Assembly: GCA_029983685.1 (NCBI GenBank)
Contig: JASBZA010000007.1
Coordinates: forward strand, 32,096-96,095
Origin: Oscillospiraceae bacterium
GTDB lineage: Bacteria; Bacillota; Clostridia; Saccharofermentanales; Fastidiosipilaceae
DNA: 64,000 nucleotides
Reading direction: 5' to 3'
The translations under genes and the position numbers were made by a program. Positions 1 to 8,580 of this stretch are shown here, one piece after another. The notes under the pieces were generated by a model, which saw nothing but the letters and a program-made list of their open reading frames with translations, did not search any database and was not told where the DNA came from. How positions within the stretch are numbered: the stretch's first letter is position 1; every line of letters starts with the position of its first letter.

Positions 1-45
1 GTGAATATCTTTGACAAGGACACCGAGAGAACCGTTATTTCCTAA
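1..45 (+). CDS. 3' end of an unidentified gene (partial)
   Basis: The first forward frame is open from the left edge to a TAA at 43-45, giving 14 codons that end in ...TERTVIS. The other two forward frames stop within the first 12 bases. A strong intrinsic terminator follows 35 bases later, which fits the end of a transcription unit. Too little is present to name the product. It could also be non-coding. Confidence 0.35.
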   Translation: MNIFDKDTERTVIS

Positions 46-80
46 GGTCTTTGGCCAAAGCTAAACATTCATAAAAATGT

Positions 81-115
81 AAAGAGGGATTCCGAACGAA
101 TCCCTCTTTTTTTGG
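81..115 (+). terminator. Rho-independent terminator
   Basis: A 12-bp perfect stem (81-92 pairing with 98-109) with a CGAAC loop runs directly into a T tract ending near 113. It closes the transcription unit entering from the left. Confidence 0.9.
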
Positions 116-193
116 TAAAATGGGGAAAATATTCCGTACCCTAAGGCGGAAAGATTACAGAAAGATTTCAAAGAACCCGAAAAAGGATTGAGC

Positions 194-222
194 TTGAAAT
201 ATTCTTGTAATAATTGCATAAT
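194..222 (+). promoter_or_regulatory. Sigma-A-type promoter for the regulator-ftsEX unit
   Basis: TTGAAA (194-199), a 17-base spacer and CATAAT (217-222) lie about 38 bases before the start codon at 260. This is the best -35/-10 pair between the upstream terminator and the gene. Confidence 0.6.
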
Positions 223-259
223 GTTCAAGTGAATCGAGCGTAGGCGAAAGGAAGAATCT

Positions 260-1369
260 ATGGAAGAAATTAACAAGGTAATACAAGAGGCAACCAATAT
301 ATTGGACCGCATTGCCGGTGTAACCGATTCAGACGGTATCGTCATTGCCTGTACAAACCAGAGCCGTGTCGGTTCGGTCGATAAACTGGCTTCTGAGATC
401 TTTGCCTCAGATGACGTTTTGGCCGTGACGGGTAAGACCACCTATCGTAAATTCGGAACCGACCAGGCCCCCGAGTATGTCTGCTTTATTGAGGGGACCG
501 ATCAGACCGCTCAGACTTATCTGGAGCTTCTGACCAATTGGCTTGTGGCCGCGCTGCAGGACGGCAATCAGGATTCCGACCGCGATGACCTGATTAAGAA
601 CATCCTTTTGGAAAATGAGCTGCCCGGTGATATTCCTCTGAAGGCCAGAGAATACAGGGTACCTTATGCCGCGTTGAGAGTTGTTTTCTTAATTAAGGTT
701 CAGGAAGAATCCAGTCTGGACAGCTTGGAGGTTTTAAAATCTCTTTTCCCCAATCGCAAGATGGACTATGTTTTCGCTATGGATGAGAATTCCATCGTTT
801 TGGTTAAGGAATTCTATCGTGACGAATTAGACCAGATTGATTCGATGGCCGAAGAAATTCTCAATACCTTGAACAGTGAATCCATGGCTCAGACCGTTAT
901 CGGTGTAGGCTTGCCGGCCGAGACTTTGAAGGATTGTGCCAAGTCTTACCGTGAAGCCAGTTTGGCCATGACCGTCGGCGGAATTTTCAGCCCCGAGAAG
1001 AATGTCATCCGTTATGACAGCTTAGGCTTGGGTCGCTTGATTTATCAGCTGCCGCCTACCTTGTGCCATATGTTCTTGGACGAGGTTTTCCCGGAAGGTT
1101 CTTACGAAGCGCTGGATTCCGAGACCCTGGTCACCATTGATAAATTCTTCGAGAACAACCTGAACGGATCCGAGACATCCAGACAGCTTTTCGTTCATCG
1201 TAATACATTGGTTTATCGTTTGGACAAGGTGGCCAAAATTACCGGTCTGGACCTTAGAACCTTTGATGATGCGGTCTTATTCAAGTTGGCTTCCATGGTG
1301 CGCCAGTACCTGGAATTCTTAGAAAAAGACTCTACTTCTTCTAACACGAATAAGTGGTGGCGAAACTAA
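260..1369 (+). CDS. PucR/CdaR-type transcriptional regulator
   Basis: A 369-residue protein whose C-terminal fifth carries the PucR-type helix-turn-helix: the segment around LFVHRNTLVYRLDKV, at about residues 310-350, is the signature of the CdaR/PucR family. The N-terminal part (about 1-100) resembles the sugar-diacid recognition domain of CdaR, and the middle is a GGDEF-like region typical of these regulators. No membrane segment is seen, so it should be a cytoplasmic DNA-binding protein. The ATG follows an AAAGGAAG site. Only 3 bases separate it from ftsE, so it is probably co-transcribed with ftsEX and the M23 gene. That position suggests a role tied to cell division or envelope genes rather than sugar-acid use, but this is inference; the ligand is unknown. 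Confidence 0.8.
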   Translation: MEEINKVIQEATNILDRIAGVTDSDGIVIACTNQSRVGSVDKLASEIFASDDVLAVTGKTTYRKFGTDQAPEYVCFIEGTDQTAQTYLELLTNWLVAALQDGNQDSDRDDLIKNILLENELPGDIPLKAREYRVPYAALRVVFLIKVQEESSLDSLEVLKSLFPNRKMDYVFAMDENSIVLVKEFYRDELDQIDSMAEEILNTLNSESMAQTVIGVGLPAETLKDCAKSYREASLAMTVGGIFSPEKNVIRYDSLGLGRLIYQLPPTLCHMFLDEVFPEGSYEALDSETLVTIDKFFENNLNGSETSRQLFVHRNTLVYRLDKVAKITGLDLRTFDDAVLFKLASMVRQYLEFLEKDSTSSNTNKWWRN

Positions 1370-1372
1370 ATT

Positions 1373-2083
1373 ATGATTGATTTTCAGAATGTGAGTATGG
1401 CCTACTCCAACAAAGCCCCCTTGGCACTGAATGATGTGAGTCTTCACATTGATCAAGGGGAATTTGTTTTCATCATAGGACCCAGCGGTTCGGGAAAGTC
1501 GACAGTTATTAAACTCCTTTCTTGTGAAGAGCGTTTTCAGGAAGGCGAGATTGTTTTGGGAGACAAGGCTCTGGCCCGCATCAAGCCCAGAGCCATCCCC
1601 TACGTTCGCCGTAATTTGGGCATGATTTTTCAGGATTTCCGTTTGATTGACAGCAAGACGGTCTTTGAAAATGTCGCCTTTGCTATGGAAATCGTAGGCG
1701 CCTCCAAGTCCAAGATTCGTCGCCAGGTTCCTATTGTATTAAGCACGGTGGGCCTGAGATCCAAGATGAAGGCCAAGCCCTCAGAATTGTCCGGCGGTGA
1801 GCAGCAACGTGTGGCTATTGCCCGGGCTATTGTCAACAACCCGAAGGTTCTTTTGGCCGACGAGCCTACGGGAAACTTGGATCCGGATAACTCCGAGCAG
1901 ATTATGGCCTTACTCCAAGAGATTAATAAAGAGGGAACTACGGTAGTCGTCTGTACCCATGATAGAGACTTGGTCGATAAGATGCGTCAACGTGTTATCG
2001 AAATTAAAGACGGCATGGTCATTCGTGATGAGCTTCAGGGGAGTTACAGTTACTGTATCTTGCCGGAAGAGACACGCGAATGA
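1373..2083 (+). CDS. ftsE: Cell division ATP-binding protein FtsE
   Basis: A 236-residue ABC ATPase. Walker A (GPSGSGKST) is at residues 36-44, the LSGGEQQRVAIARA signature near 140 and Walker B (LLADEPTGNLD) near 160. FtsE pairs with the membrane protein FtsX at the division site and drives activation of cell-wall hydrolases. Length and motif spacing are normal for the family. It starts 3 bases after the regulator with no obvious Shine-Dalgarno site, so translational coupling is likely. ftsX follows after 33 bases, which makes the assignment firm despite the similarity of FtsE to other small ABC ATPases. Confidence 0.95.
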   Translation: MIDFQNVSMAYSNKAPLALNDVSLHIDQGEFVFIIGPSGSGKSTVIKLLSCEERFQEGEIVLGDKALARIKPRAIPYVRRNLGMIFQDFRLIDSKTVFENVAFAMEIVGASKSKIRRQVPIVLSTVGLRSKMKAKPSELSGGEQQRVAIARAIVNNPKVLLADEPTGNLDPDNSEQIMALLQEINKEGTTVVVCTHDRDLVDKMRQRVIEIKDGMVIRDELQGSYSYCILPEETRE

Positions 2084-2116
2084 CAAATCAGCAGTTATAG
2101 GAAGATTTAGATATTC

Positions 2117-3010
2117 ATGCACTCTAATGTCATAAAAAATATGATAAAGGAAGCGTTCAGGGGGATTTCCAGACACCCCATGATTACCTTTGCCTCTATC
2201 ACTACCGTAACGCTCATGTTGATTATCTTGGGCAGCTTCATGGCCTTTACCTTTAATGCCAATTTTATTATTGACAAGGTCGGGACAGAGCCACCTATTG
2301 AGATCTGGATGCGTGAGGACGTTCCTCAAGCACAGTTGGAAGACCTGGATAAGGAGCTGGAGTCAAATCCTTTGGTCAAAAATTATAAGCTCTTAAGTCC
2401 TCAAGAACACTACGATAATTATAGAGATATTTTGGGCGATGATGCGTCTTTGATAGACTCTTTCGACCCTGCTCTTTTACCTTATTCTTTTACCGTGCAG
2501 TTAAACGATCCGGATACGGTGGATGCTTTTAAAGAAAAAATCCGCACCTACCCGGGAATTGATAATATAGAATACAGCCAAGTTGTAATCGATTTTTTGA
2601 ACCAAGCCTCTAAGATTGTAAACATTGCCAGCCTTATTTCGGTGACGGTTTTACTCTTGGTTTCCTTGTTGATTATTTCGAACATGGTAAGGATTTCTAT
2701 TTTGGCCCGATCGGAAGAGGTGGCCATCATGAAGTATGTCGGAGCGACTAATTCCTACATCCGAGTCCCTTATTTGCTAGAGGGTGCCTTTACTGGTATA
2801 ATCGGCTCGCTAACAGCCTGGGTCGTTGTTGTTATTTTGTATAACAGAATTTATGACCTGGCTATGGGCGATACGCCGGTCAGTAGTGCTTTGGCCCTAC
2901 TACCGCTTGAGAACCTGACATGGATTATCTTGCTGGTTCTCTTCTTGACCGGAACACTCGTGGGAGCCGTAGGAAGTGGTATTTCAGTTAGAAAACACGT
3001 AAACGTCTAA
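2117..3010 (+). CDS. ftsX: Cell division protein FtsX
   Basis: A 297-residue membrane protein with the FtsX layout: one transmembrane helix near residues 20-45, an extracellular domain of about 120 residues, then three helices near 172-197, 222-245 and 267-290. The conserved stretch around RSEEVAIMKYVGAT lies before the third helix. FtsX and FtsE form a complex that transmits ATP hydrolysis to a periplasmic or extracellular murein hydrolase activator; the coiled-coil M23 protein encoded 16 bases downstream is the expected partner. Confidence 0.95.
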   Translation: MHSNVIKNMIKEAFRGISRHPMITFASITTVTLMLIILGSFMAFTFNANFIIDKVGTEPPIEIWMREDVPQAQLEDLDKELESNPLVKNYKLLSPQEHYDNYRDILGDDASLIDSFDPALLPYSFTVQLNDPDTVDAFKEKIRTYPGIDNIEYSQVVIDFLNQASKIVNIASLISVTVLLLVSLLIISNMVRISILARSEEVAIMKYVGATNSYIRVPYLLEGAFTGIIGSLTAWVVVVILYNRIYDLAMGDTPVSSALALLPLENLTWIILLVLFLTGTLVGAVGSGISVRKHVNV

Positions 3011-3026
3011 CATCGGGAGGAAATGA

Positions 3027-4496
3027 ATGCGTAAGAATAAAATCGGAGCCCTGCTTTTAGCAGGAGCTATTTTAATAACAGGTGCCTGGTCTGTTCCTAC
3101 CCTTAAGGCGGATGAAGATCAGGATCAATACGCGACTGAGGAAGAGTTGTCAGACTTGGCCGCTCTGGCAGCAAGAGATCGTGAATTGGCTGCTCAGCAA
3201 GAGAGTGTCAACCAGCAGATGGCACAAGTTCAGGTTGAGGTTGATAGTTTAACAGCACAAAGTTACGGCCTGAATTCCCAACTGGAAGATTTAAGAGCTG
3301 AAGGCAAAATTTTAGACAGCGAATATGAGACTCTGATGGGACAGCTAAAGGCTGCAGAAGAAGCTATGAGAGCGGCTATTCAGGCTTATGAAGATGCTAA
3401 GGCTGATGTGGAAGTTAAGCAGGAAGAATTCCAGAAACGCTTAGTAGCCATGTATAAGCGCAGCCAGCAGTCTTTTTTGGAAGTTCTTTTGAATTCTAAC
3501 GGTATTACCGGATTTTTCACCAATCTTAAGTTACTTGAGACCATAGGCAAAACGGATGCTAAGGTCTTAGACGACTTGACTCAAGCCAGAGCTAAGGCCG
3601 ATTTTCAGAAGAATATGGCCAAGCAGACCAAGGATGAATATGAGGAGTTCGTAAGCCTTAAGCAAGAGGAGATAAACAAGCTGGCCAAGGGCATCCGTAT
3701 CACGGAAGATGAGTTGGAAAATGTCATGGGTAACCTGATGAACCGGAGCAGTTACTTGGGTGATTTAAATGCCAATTACAACAGTTTAGACTCTGAGAGA
3801 GCCGCTATCCAGGCTGAGAAGAGCCAAATTAACGAGAGCATTGCCAACCGTGCCGAAATCGCAAAGAAGGCTGCGGAAGAAGAAGCCGCTCGTCAAAAAG
3901 AAGAGCGTAGACGCCAAGAGGAACAAGAACGTCTGGAACAAGAAGCACAAAAGCCTCAGCCTCCGGAGGATAATGGAAGTGCCGGTGGTGGCCAAGACAA
4001 TATACCTGAACCTGAAGTTCCGGAAACACCTGAGATTCCCGAAACCCCGCAAGTTCCTTCTGCCAGCGGTTTCATTCATCCTTCACCCGGTAACTACGAT
4101 ATTTCCTATTACTTCGGTTGGAGACCTCATCCGGTTTACGGTCCGGGCGTTATGAACTTCCACAGTGGTATTGATTTGACGGGCGGATTTAATGATCCGA
4201 TTGTTGCCGCAGCGGACGGTGTAGTCGTCACAGCCTATTATCCTTACCCCAACATGAACTGGGGCGGCTGGTCTTACGGTAACTATGTAGAGATACTTCA
4301 TGACGACGGAACGAAGACACTTTACGGGCACTTGAAGAGTATTGATGTGGTAAAGGGGCAGCGTGTCAGCCAGGGTGAACGTATAGGCGGTATGGGATCG
4401 ACCGGTATGTCTACGGGATGTCACTTGCACTTTGAAGTGCAGATTCCCAACGGCGGTTCTTACACCCAGGTGGATCCTCTGGGATACCTTCCTTAA
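3027..4496 (+). CDS. Murein hydrolase activator, EnvC/PcsB-like, with M23 domain
   Basis: A 489-residue secreted protein. Residues 1-28 form a signal peptide (basic start, hydrophobic core, cleavage near LKA-DED). Residues 40-310 are charged and heptad-rich, a long coiled coil as in EnvC and PcsB. Residues 310-348 are a Pro/Glu-rich linker. Residues 350-489 form an M23 (LytM) peptidase domain with the zinc ligands H379 and D383 (HSGID) and H468 (HLHF), and H435 nearby. All catalytic ligands are present, so it may be an active endopeptidase, unlike E. coli EnvC, which is degenerate. The gene directly follows ftsEX, whose coiled-coil partner it should be. A GGGAGGAA site precedes the ATG. Confidence 0.9.
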   Translation: MRKNKIGALLLAGAILITGAWSVPTLKADEDQDQYATEEELSDLAALAARDRELAAQQESVNQQMAQVQVEVDSLTAQSYGLNSQLEDLRAEGKILDSEYETLMGQLKAAEEAMRAAIQAYEDAKADVEVKQEEFQKRLVAMYKRSQQSFLEVLLNSNGITGFFTNLKLLETIGKTDAKVLDDLTQARAKADFQKNMAKQTKDEYEEFVSLKQEEINKLAKGIRITEDELENVMGNLMNRSSYLGDLNANYNSLDSERAAIQAEKSQINESIANRAEIAKKAAEEEAARQKEERRRQEEQERLEQEAQKPQPPEDNGSAGGGQDNIPEPEVPETPEIPETPQVPSASGFIHPSPGNYDISYYFGWRPHPVYGPGVMNFHSGIDLTGGFNDPIVAAADGVVVTAYYPYPNMNWGGWSYGNYVEILHDDGTKTLYGHLKSIDVVKGQRVSQGERIGGMGSTGMSTGCHLHFEVQIPNGGSYTQVDPLGYLP

Positions 4497-4522
4497 GACA
4501 TATTGAAAAAGTGATACACATG

Positions 4523-4562
4523 AAATTCTGCCGGTTCGTATGAACTAGCAGAATTTTTTTTT
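4523..4562 (+). terminator. Rho-independent terminator after the ftsEX unit
   Basis: Stem AAATTCTGC/GCAGAATTT, with an inner GTTC/GAAC pair and a GTAT loop, is followed by about ten T residues. It separates the M23 gene from the S41 protease gene. Confidence 0.85.
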
Positions 4563-4610
4563 TATTTAGGTTAGAATAGTAGCGTTTTACAGGCTTTAGG
4601 AGGTTTTACC

Positions 4611-6227
4611 ATGGACCAGAATCAGAATTGGCAACACAGGAGTTTCTTGGACGACCGGGAGCAGAATAATCAAGGACACAATCCGGAATCCGATAAGAAT
4701 ACCGGTGAGGGGCCTGAAAGGCCCGAGTCTCAAGGTCCCAATCAGGGGTCCCAAGAATCCGGCCCGCAAGGTCCGTGGAACCAGCAACAAGGACCCGGTT
4801 CCCAGGGACCTTGGAATCAACAGCAAGGACCCGGTCCTTCCGGACCTAATGCCTATGGACCCAACCCTTACGGCCGCCCCATGCCGGGCAATCTCTACAG
4901 ACCTCGCAAGACCAAGACAGCTATCTTCCCTGTCCTTTTAAGTATCTTACTGACTTTTGTGATTACGGCAGGCTCGGTCTGGGCCTTGTCTAGTCAGGGT
5001 ATCTTACCCGGAACAGGCAGAGGAAGTGGGAATTCTTCTATGGATCCGGGCCAAGTAACCGATACCGGCAGTCTGGGTTTATCTATTCATACAGCGGATC
5101 CCGAAGCCAAGATACAGGCGGAGAAGCTGGCGCAGATGATTGAAACGCTTCAGAATAATTACTATAAGGTTTTAAGCCCCTCCGAGATAATTGAAGCCAT
5201 GGGGATCGGCCTGGCTAACAGCATGGACAGCAAATACACCTACTACTTAAGCAGAGAAGATGTACAGGCTTTCATGGAATCTTTGGAAGGCAATTACTCG
5301 GGCATCGGTGCTACGGTAAGCCAGGACCAGGAGACCAAGCTTTACAGCATTGTGTCCGTTGTAGCCAAGGGTCCTGCCGAGAAGGCCGGCTTGCAGGCGG
5401 GCGATGTGATTTTCGCCATAGACGGTCAGGCAGCGGAACAATTTGCCAATGTACAGGAATTAGCTAACCGAGTTCGAGGTGAAAAGGGCAGTAAGGTACG
5501 TATGACCATTATTCGTGACGGTAAGCAGGTGGACGTGACACTTACCAGGGCCCAAGTAGAAGTGGAGTTCATTCACACTAGGATGCTGAATGATTCTGTG
5601 GGTTACATGCAGATTACCGAGTTTTCCAATAATCTGATTGAGCCTTTTAAAAAGGGTCTTGACGAGCTTCTTAAGGCAGGGGCCAAAGACATTGTCTTCG
5701 ATCTTCGTAACAATCCGGGCGGTTCGGCCGAATCGGTTGTAAAGGTTTTGGATCAACTTCTGCCAGAAGAGCTTCTGGTTACGATTAAGGGGCGTGAAAA
5801 CGGCAAGCCTTATACCAGAACCTGGGAATCCGGTCCGGATAGAATGGTACCTGATGATATGCGCTACGCTATTTTGGTTAACGGCAACTCCGCCTCGGCA
5901 TCAGAGCTTTTCAGCGGTGTTTTACGTGACCACGGCAAGGCGGTCCTGGTGGGAGAGAAGACCTACGGCAAGGGCTCCGGTACATCACTTTATACAATGG
6001 ATGACGGATCCGGCATTAACGTAACCATTTTCAATTACTACTTGCCTTCGGGCGAACTGATAGAAGGTAAGGGACTCCTTCCGGATATTCCGGCCGAAGC
6101 CGTCGACCCCAAGCATCAGGCTACCCCACTTTATAAATTGGAGCCCAAGGACGATGATGCCCTGACCAAGGCCATTAAGAGTTTGGAAAGCTATAGGAAA
6201 GACGCCGGTGGAGACCACAATCTTTGA
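4611..6227 (+). CDS. S41 family C-terminal processing protease, membrane anchored
   Basis: A 538-residue protein in four parts: a cytoplasmic N-terminus of about 100 residues rich in Gln, Gly and Pro; one transmembrane helix (about 103-126); a PDZ domain (about 225-310); and an S41 peptidase domain (about 320-505). The catalytic serine is S429 in GNSASASE and the general base is K454 in TYGKG. FDLRNNPGG at 363-371 is the typical substrate-groove strand. Such CtpA/CtpB-type proteases cut proteins outside the membrane. The long repetitive N-terminal tail is unusual; CtpA proteins generally begin just before the membrane helix. An AGGAGG site lies 8 bases before the ATG. The stop overlaps the next start by 4 bases (ATGA). 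Confidence 0.92.
   Translation: MDQNQNWQHRSFLDDREQNNQGHNPESDKNTGEGPERPESQGPNQGSQESGPQGPWNQQQGPGSQGPWNQQQGPGPSGPNAYGPNPYGRPMPGNLYRPRKTKTAIFPVLLSILLTFVITAGSVWALSSQGILPGTGRGSGNSSMDPGQVTDTGSLGLSIHTADPEAKIQAEKLAQMIETLQNNYYKVLSPSEIIEAMGIGLANSMDSKYTYYLSREDVQAFMESLEGNYSGIGATVSQDQETKLYSIVSVVAKGPAEKAGLQAGDVIFAIDGQAAEQFANVQELANRVRGEKGSKVRMTIIRDGKQVDVTLTRAQVEVEFIHTRMLNDSVGYMQITEFSNNLIEPFKKGLDELLKAGAKDIVFDLRNNPGGSAESVVKVLDQLLPEELLVTIKGRENGKPYTRTWESGPDRMVPDDMRYAILVNGNSASASELFSGVLRDHGKAVLVGEKTYGKGSGTSLYTMDDGSGINVTIFNYYLPSGELIEGKGLLPDIPAEAVDPKHQATPLYKLEPKDDDALTKAIKSLESYRKDAGGDHNL
4770..4835 (+). repeat. In-frame tandem repeat in the S41 protease N-terminus
   Basis: The decapeptide GPWNQQQGPG occurs twice (residues 54-63 and 66-75) as a 36-bp tandem unit. 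The copies differ at several third codon positions, so the repeat is kept at protein level and is not a recent DNA duplication. It is probably a flexible, disordered cytoplasmic segment. Confidence 0.75.
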
Positions 6228-7018
6228 TGAACCCTTACGATATTCTGGCCCCCTTTTATGACCGTTTTCAAGACCGGGCCGAGCCGGAAGCTTGGGCCGG
6301 TTTCTTGAATGATTTATACGAAATGTATGGCCCTGGGGTGAAAGAGGAAAAAGGAGAGGCTCCGCTCGCTTTGGATTTAGGCTGCGGGACCGGACAAGTG
6401 GCTTTGGCCCTCAGTGATATGGGCTATCTGGTTTATGCGGTAGACCTGTCTCAGGGCATGCTGGAAGAAGCGGCTTTCTTAGCGCAAGACCATGTAGGCG
6501 ACGGGCCCTTAAATATTCGTTTTGTCCATGCGGATATCAGGGACATAGAGGGCTTTTTGGATATTAAGTTAGCCTATACCAGCCTTGATACCTACAATCA
6601 CTTGGACGAAAAGGGGATGATGCAGAGTCTGGCCTCGGTAGTCGAAACATTGGCACCGGGTGGAATCTTCATCATGGACCTACTGCGTTTAGATTATATG
6701 AGAGAAAGTTTCGGCCAAAGTTTTTACTATGACATCGGTGAGGATTACGCCCTCTTATGGGAAAACCATTACGATGAAAGGCTGAAGAAAAATCGTGCGG
6801 ATATCAGCTTGTTCAGCTTGGCGGAAGCAAATGAGGACGGGGACTTCTACCTAAGAGAAGACCTGGAAATAGAAGAATACTATCACGATCCGGGCCGGGT
6901 TTTGGCCGAGCTGGAGAAGCTGGGGACTCGGGCGCGGATTTTACAATTAGATGAAGATAGAAAAGAAGCCTTAGGCGCTTCGGCACGCCATTTTATATTG
7001 GCAGAAAAGAAAGGATAA
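6224..7018 (+). CDS. Class I SAM-dependent methyltransferase
   Basis: A 264-residue protein with the Rossmann-type SAM-binding motif LDLGCGTGQ near residues 49-57, an acidic residue at the end of strand 2 (YAVDLSQGML) and a motif near YNHLD in the substrate region. This is the YqeM/UbiE-like small-molecule methyltransferase fold; the substrate cannot be told from sequence. It overlaps the S41 protease stop by 4 bases and precedes hslO by 3 bases, so the three genes are likely one transcript. No membrane segment is seen. Confidence 0.8.
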   Translation: MMNPYDILAPFYDRFQDRAEPEAWAGFLNDLYEMYGPGVKEEKGEAPLALDLGCGTGQVALALSDMGYLVYAVDLSQGMLEEAAFLAQDHVGDGPLNIRFVHADIRDIEGFLDIKLAYTSLDTYNHLDEKGMMQSLASVVETLAPGGIFIMDLLRLDYMRESFGQSFYYDIGEDYALLWENHYDERLKKNRADISLFSLAEANEDGDFYLREDLEIEEYYHDPGRVLAELEKLGTRARILQLDEDRKEALGASARHFILAEKKG

Positions 7019-7021
7019 ATT

Positions 7022-7915
7022 ATGTATTTGACCATAGACGGAGACCACATGGTGAGAGCCCTGGCTTTGGATGGCCAGGTCAGACTGACTGCGATTCAAA
7101 CAACAGACCTTGTAAGTGAAGCCAGACAGACCCATGATCTAAGTCCCCTGTCAACTGTAGCCTTGGGACGTTTTATGACCGGCTTGGAACTGATGGCCAT
7201 GGACCTAAAAAATGAAACGGATGAAATTACCGGAATTATAAAATGCGAAGGCGAATTGGGCGGTATGACGGTCGTCGTTAAGCAAAACGGTGATGTAAAA
7301 GGCTTCGTTCAAAACTCCAAGGTAGCTTCCTATTTTAAAGAAGATGACGCGCACAAGTTTGATGTCCACCGGGCGGTTCAAAACGGTGTCTTAACGATCA
7401 TCAAGAGTCAGGCCGGAGCCAATCCTTATTCCGGTAGTGTCCACCTGGTGTCCGGCGAGATTGCCGAGGACTTGACCTATTATATGGCCAGTTCCGAACA
7501 GATTCCTACCATCCTCGGCTTGGGCGTCCTCTTGGACTCTAATGGGGTGAAGCACTCGGGCGGTTATTTGGTTCAACCTATGCCGGGCGCTTCGGAAGAG
7601 GTATTGACCTATCTGGAGCAAAGAATATCTGCCTTCCCCGATGTCTCTTATTTGATGGAAGAGGGCTTTAATCCGGCACAGATTCTGGACTTGTTTATAG
7701 GGGACCCGGAGATTGATTATCTGGAAGTTAAGCCGGTCCGCTATCAGTGTGATTGCAATAAAGACAGGATTAGTCGGGCTTTGGCCACCTTATCAAAGAA
7801 TGACTTGGATGAACTGGCCGAAGAAGACAAGGATGTCGAAGTACACTGCGAATTCTGCAATACGGATTATGTTTTCAGCGTAGATGAAATTCGCTCGTTA
7901 ATTGCACAAAAATAG
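7022..7915 (+). CDS. hslO: Redox-regulated chaperone Hsp33
   Basis: A 297-residue protein of normal Hsp33 length. The C-terminal zinc/redox switch is intact: C243 and C245 (CDC) and C276 and C279 (CEFC). In Hsp33 these cysteines hold zinc when reduced and form disulfides under oxidative stress, releasing a domain that binds unfolding proteins. The core has the expected GQVR near the N-terminus and SSEQIPTILGLGV in the middle. It is the last gene before the ribosomal operon promoter. Confidence 0.95.
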   Translation: MYLTIDGDHMVRALALDGQVRLTAIQTTDLVSEARQTHDLSPLSTVALGRFMTGLELMAMDLKNETDEITGIIKCEGELGGMTVVVKQNGDVKGFVQNSKVASYFKEDDAHKFDVHRAVQNGVLTIIKSQAGANPYSGSVHLVSGEIAEDLTYYMASSEQIPTILGLGVLLDSNGVKHSGGYLVQPMPGASEEVLTYLEQRISAFPDVSYLMEEGFNPAQILDLFIGDPEIDYLEVKPVRYQCDCNKDRISRALATLSKNDLDELAEEDKDVEVHCEFCNTDYVFSVDEIRSLIAQK

Positions 7916-7956
7916 AAAAATAAGGCCAAAAGTCCGTAAATAGGCGAATTTGGCCC

Positions 7957-7985
7957 TTGAACTAATGTAAAAATTCATATACAAT
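7957..7985 (+). promoter_or_regulatory. Strong promoter of the S10 ribosomal operon
   Basis: TTGAAC (7957-7962), an exact 17-base spacer and TACAAT (7980-7985) predict transcription from about 7992. This would drive the long ribosomal protein operon beginning with rpsJ. Confidence 0.75.
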
Positions 7986-7991
7986 AGCTCG

Positions 7992-8258
7992 GCATGTTCA
8001 AAAATCATGCAGAAAAGGAAGTTGGAGATTGCCACTGTGACAGCTGCATAGTGATGGTGGGTAACTTCAGCGGATTAGTTAGGTCCTAAGAGACATGACG
8101 ACAGGTAGAACCTGGTGGGCAGCGGATGTCGGTTGAGCCGGCATGAACCCGGGAGGACTTCTTTAGGAAGAGTCTTGAACGGGTTTTATGATGGGCAGAC
8201 AAGAAACGCCCGGTAAGGTAATAACCTGTAGCAGCAAAACAAGGAGGAAGAAAAGAGA
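7992..8258 (+). promoter_or_regulatory. Long structured 5' leader of the rpsJ (S10) operon
   Basis: This non-coding stretch carries a chain of hairpins: 7992-7996/8006-8010; 8018-8023/8063-8068 enclosing 8032-8035/8057-8060; 8102-8106/8110-8114; 8126-8132/8138-8144; 8146-8151/8180-8185 enclosing an 8 to 10-bp stem at 8054-8063 offset positions (8154-8163/8168-8176); 8193-8196/8208-8211; and 8216-8219/8224-8227. No reading frame of useful length and no terminator T-run is present. The ribosome site AAGGAGG (8241-8247) looks unpaired. Such length and structure before a ribosomal operon suggests autoregulation by one of its proteins (L4 does this in E. coli), but the ligand here is inference. 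Confidence 0.65.
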
Positions 8259-8570
8259 ATGGCTAGCAATCAAAAGATTCGTATCAGATTAAAGGCTTAT
8301 GATCACAAGGTATTGGATAGTTCTGCCGAGAGAATTGCGGAGACGGCAAAACGTACGGGTGCAAGTATTTCAGGACCTATCCCTTTGCCGACCGACAAGG
8401 AGATTGTAACGATTTTGAGATCTCCCCATAAGCATAAGGACTCCAGAGAGCAGTTCGAAATGCGTACACATAAGCGCCTGATTGATATTTTGGCACCTAA
8501 CCAGAAAACGGTAGAAGCTCTTATGAAGCTTGACATGCCGGCAGGTGTAAACATCGAGATTAAGCTGTAA
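8259..8570 (+). CDS. rpsJ: 30S ribosomal protein S10
   Basis: A 103-residue protein matching S10 throughout (SNQKIRIRLKAYDHKVLD at the start, MKLDMPAGVNIEIKL at the end), of normal length. S10 is part of the 30S head and, as NusE, takes part in antitermination. It is the first gene of the operon, 12 bases after an AAGGAGG ribosome site. Confidence 0.98.
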   Translation: MASNQKIRIRLKAYDHKVLDSSAERIAETAKRTGASISGPIPLPTDKEIVTILRSPHKHKDSREQFEMRTHKRLIDILAPNQKTVEALMKLDMPAGVNIEIKL

Positions 8571-8580
8571 GCCGTTTCCT

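Noticed and set aside
7916..8258. Possible small gene or known housekeeping RNA (SRP, RNase P, tmRNA, 6S) before rpsJ
   Set aside because: No frame has a ribosome site and useful length, and the sequence lacks the conserved motifs I know for those RNAs.
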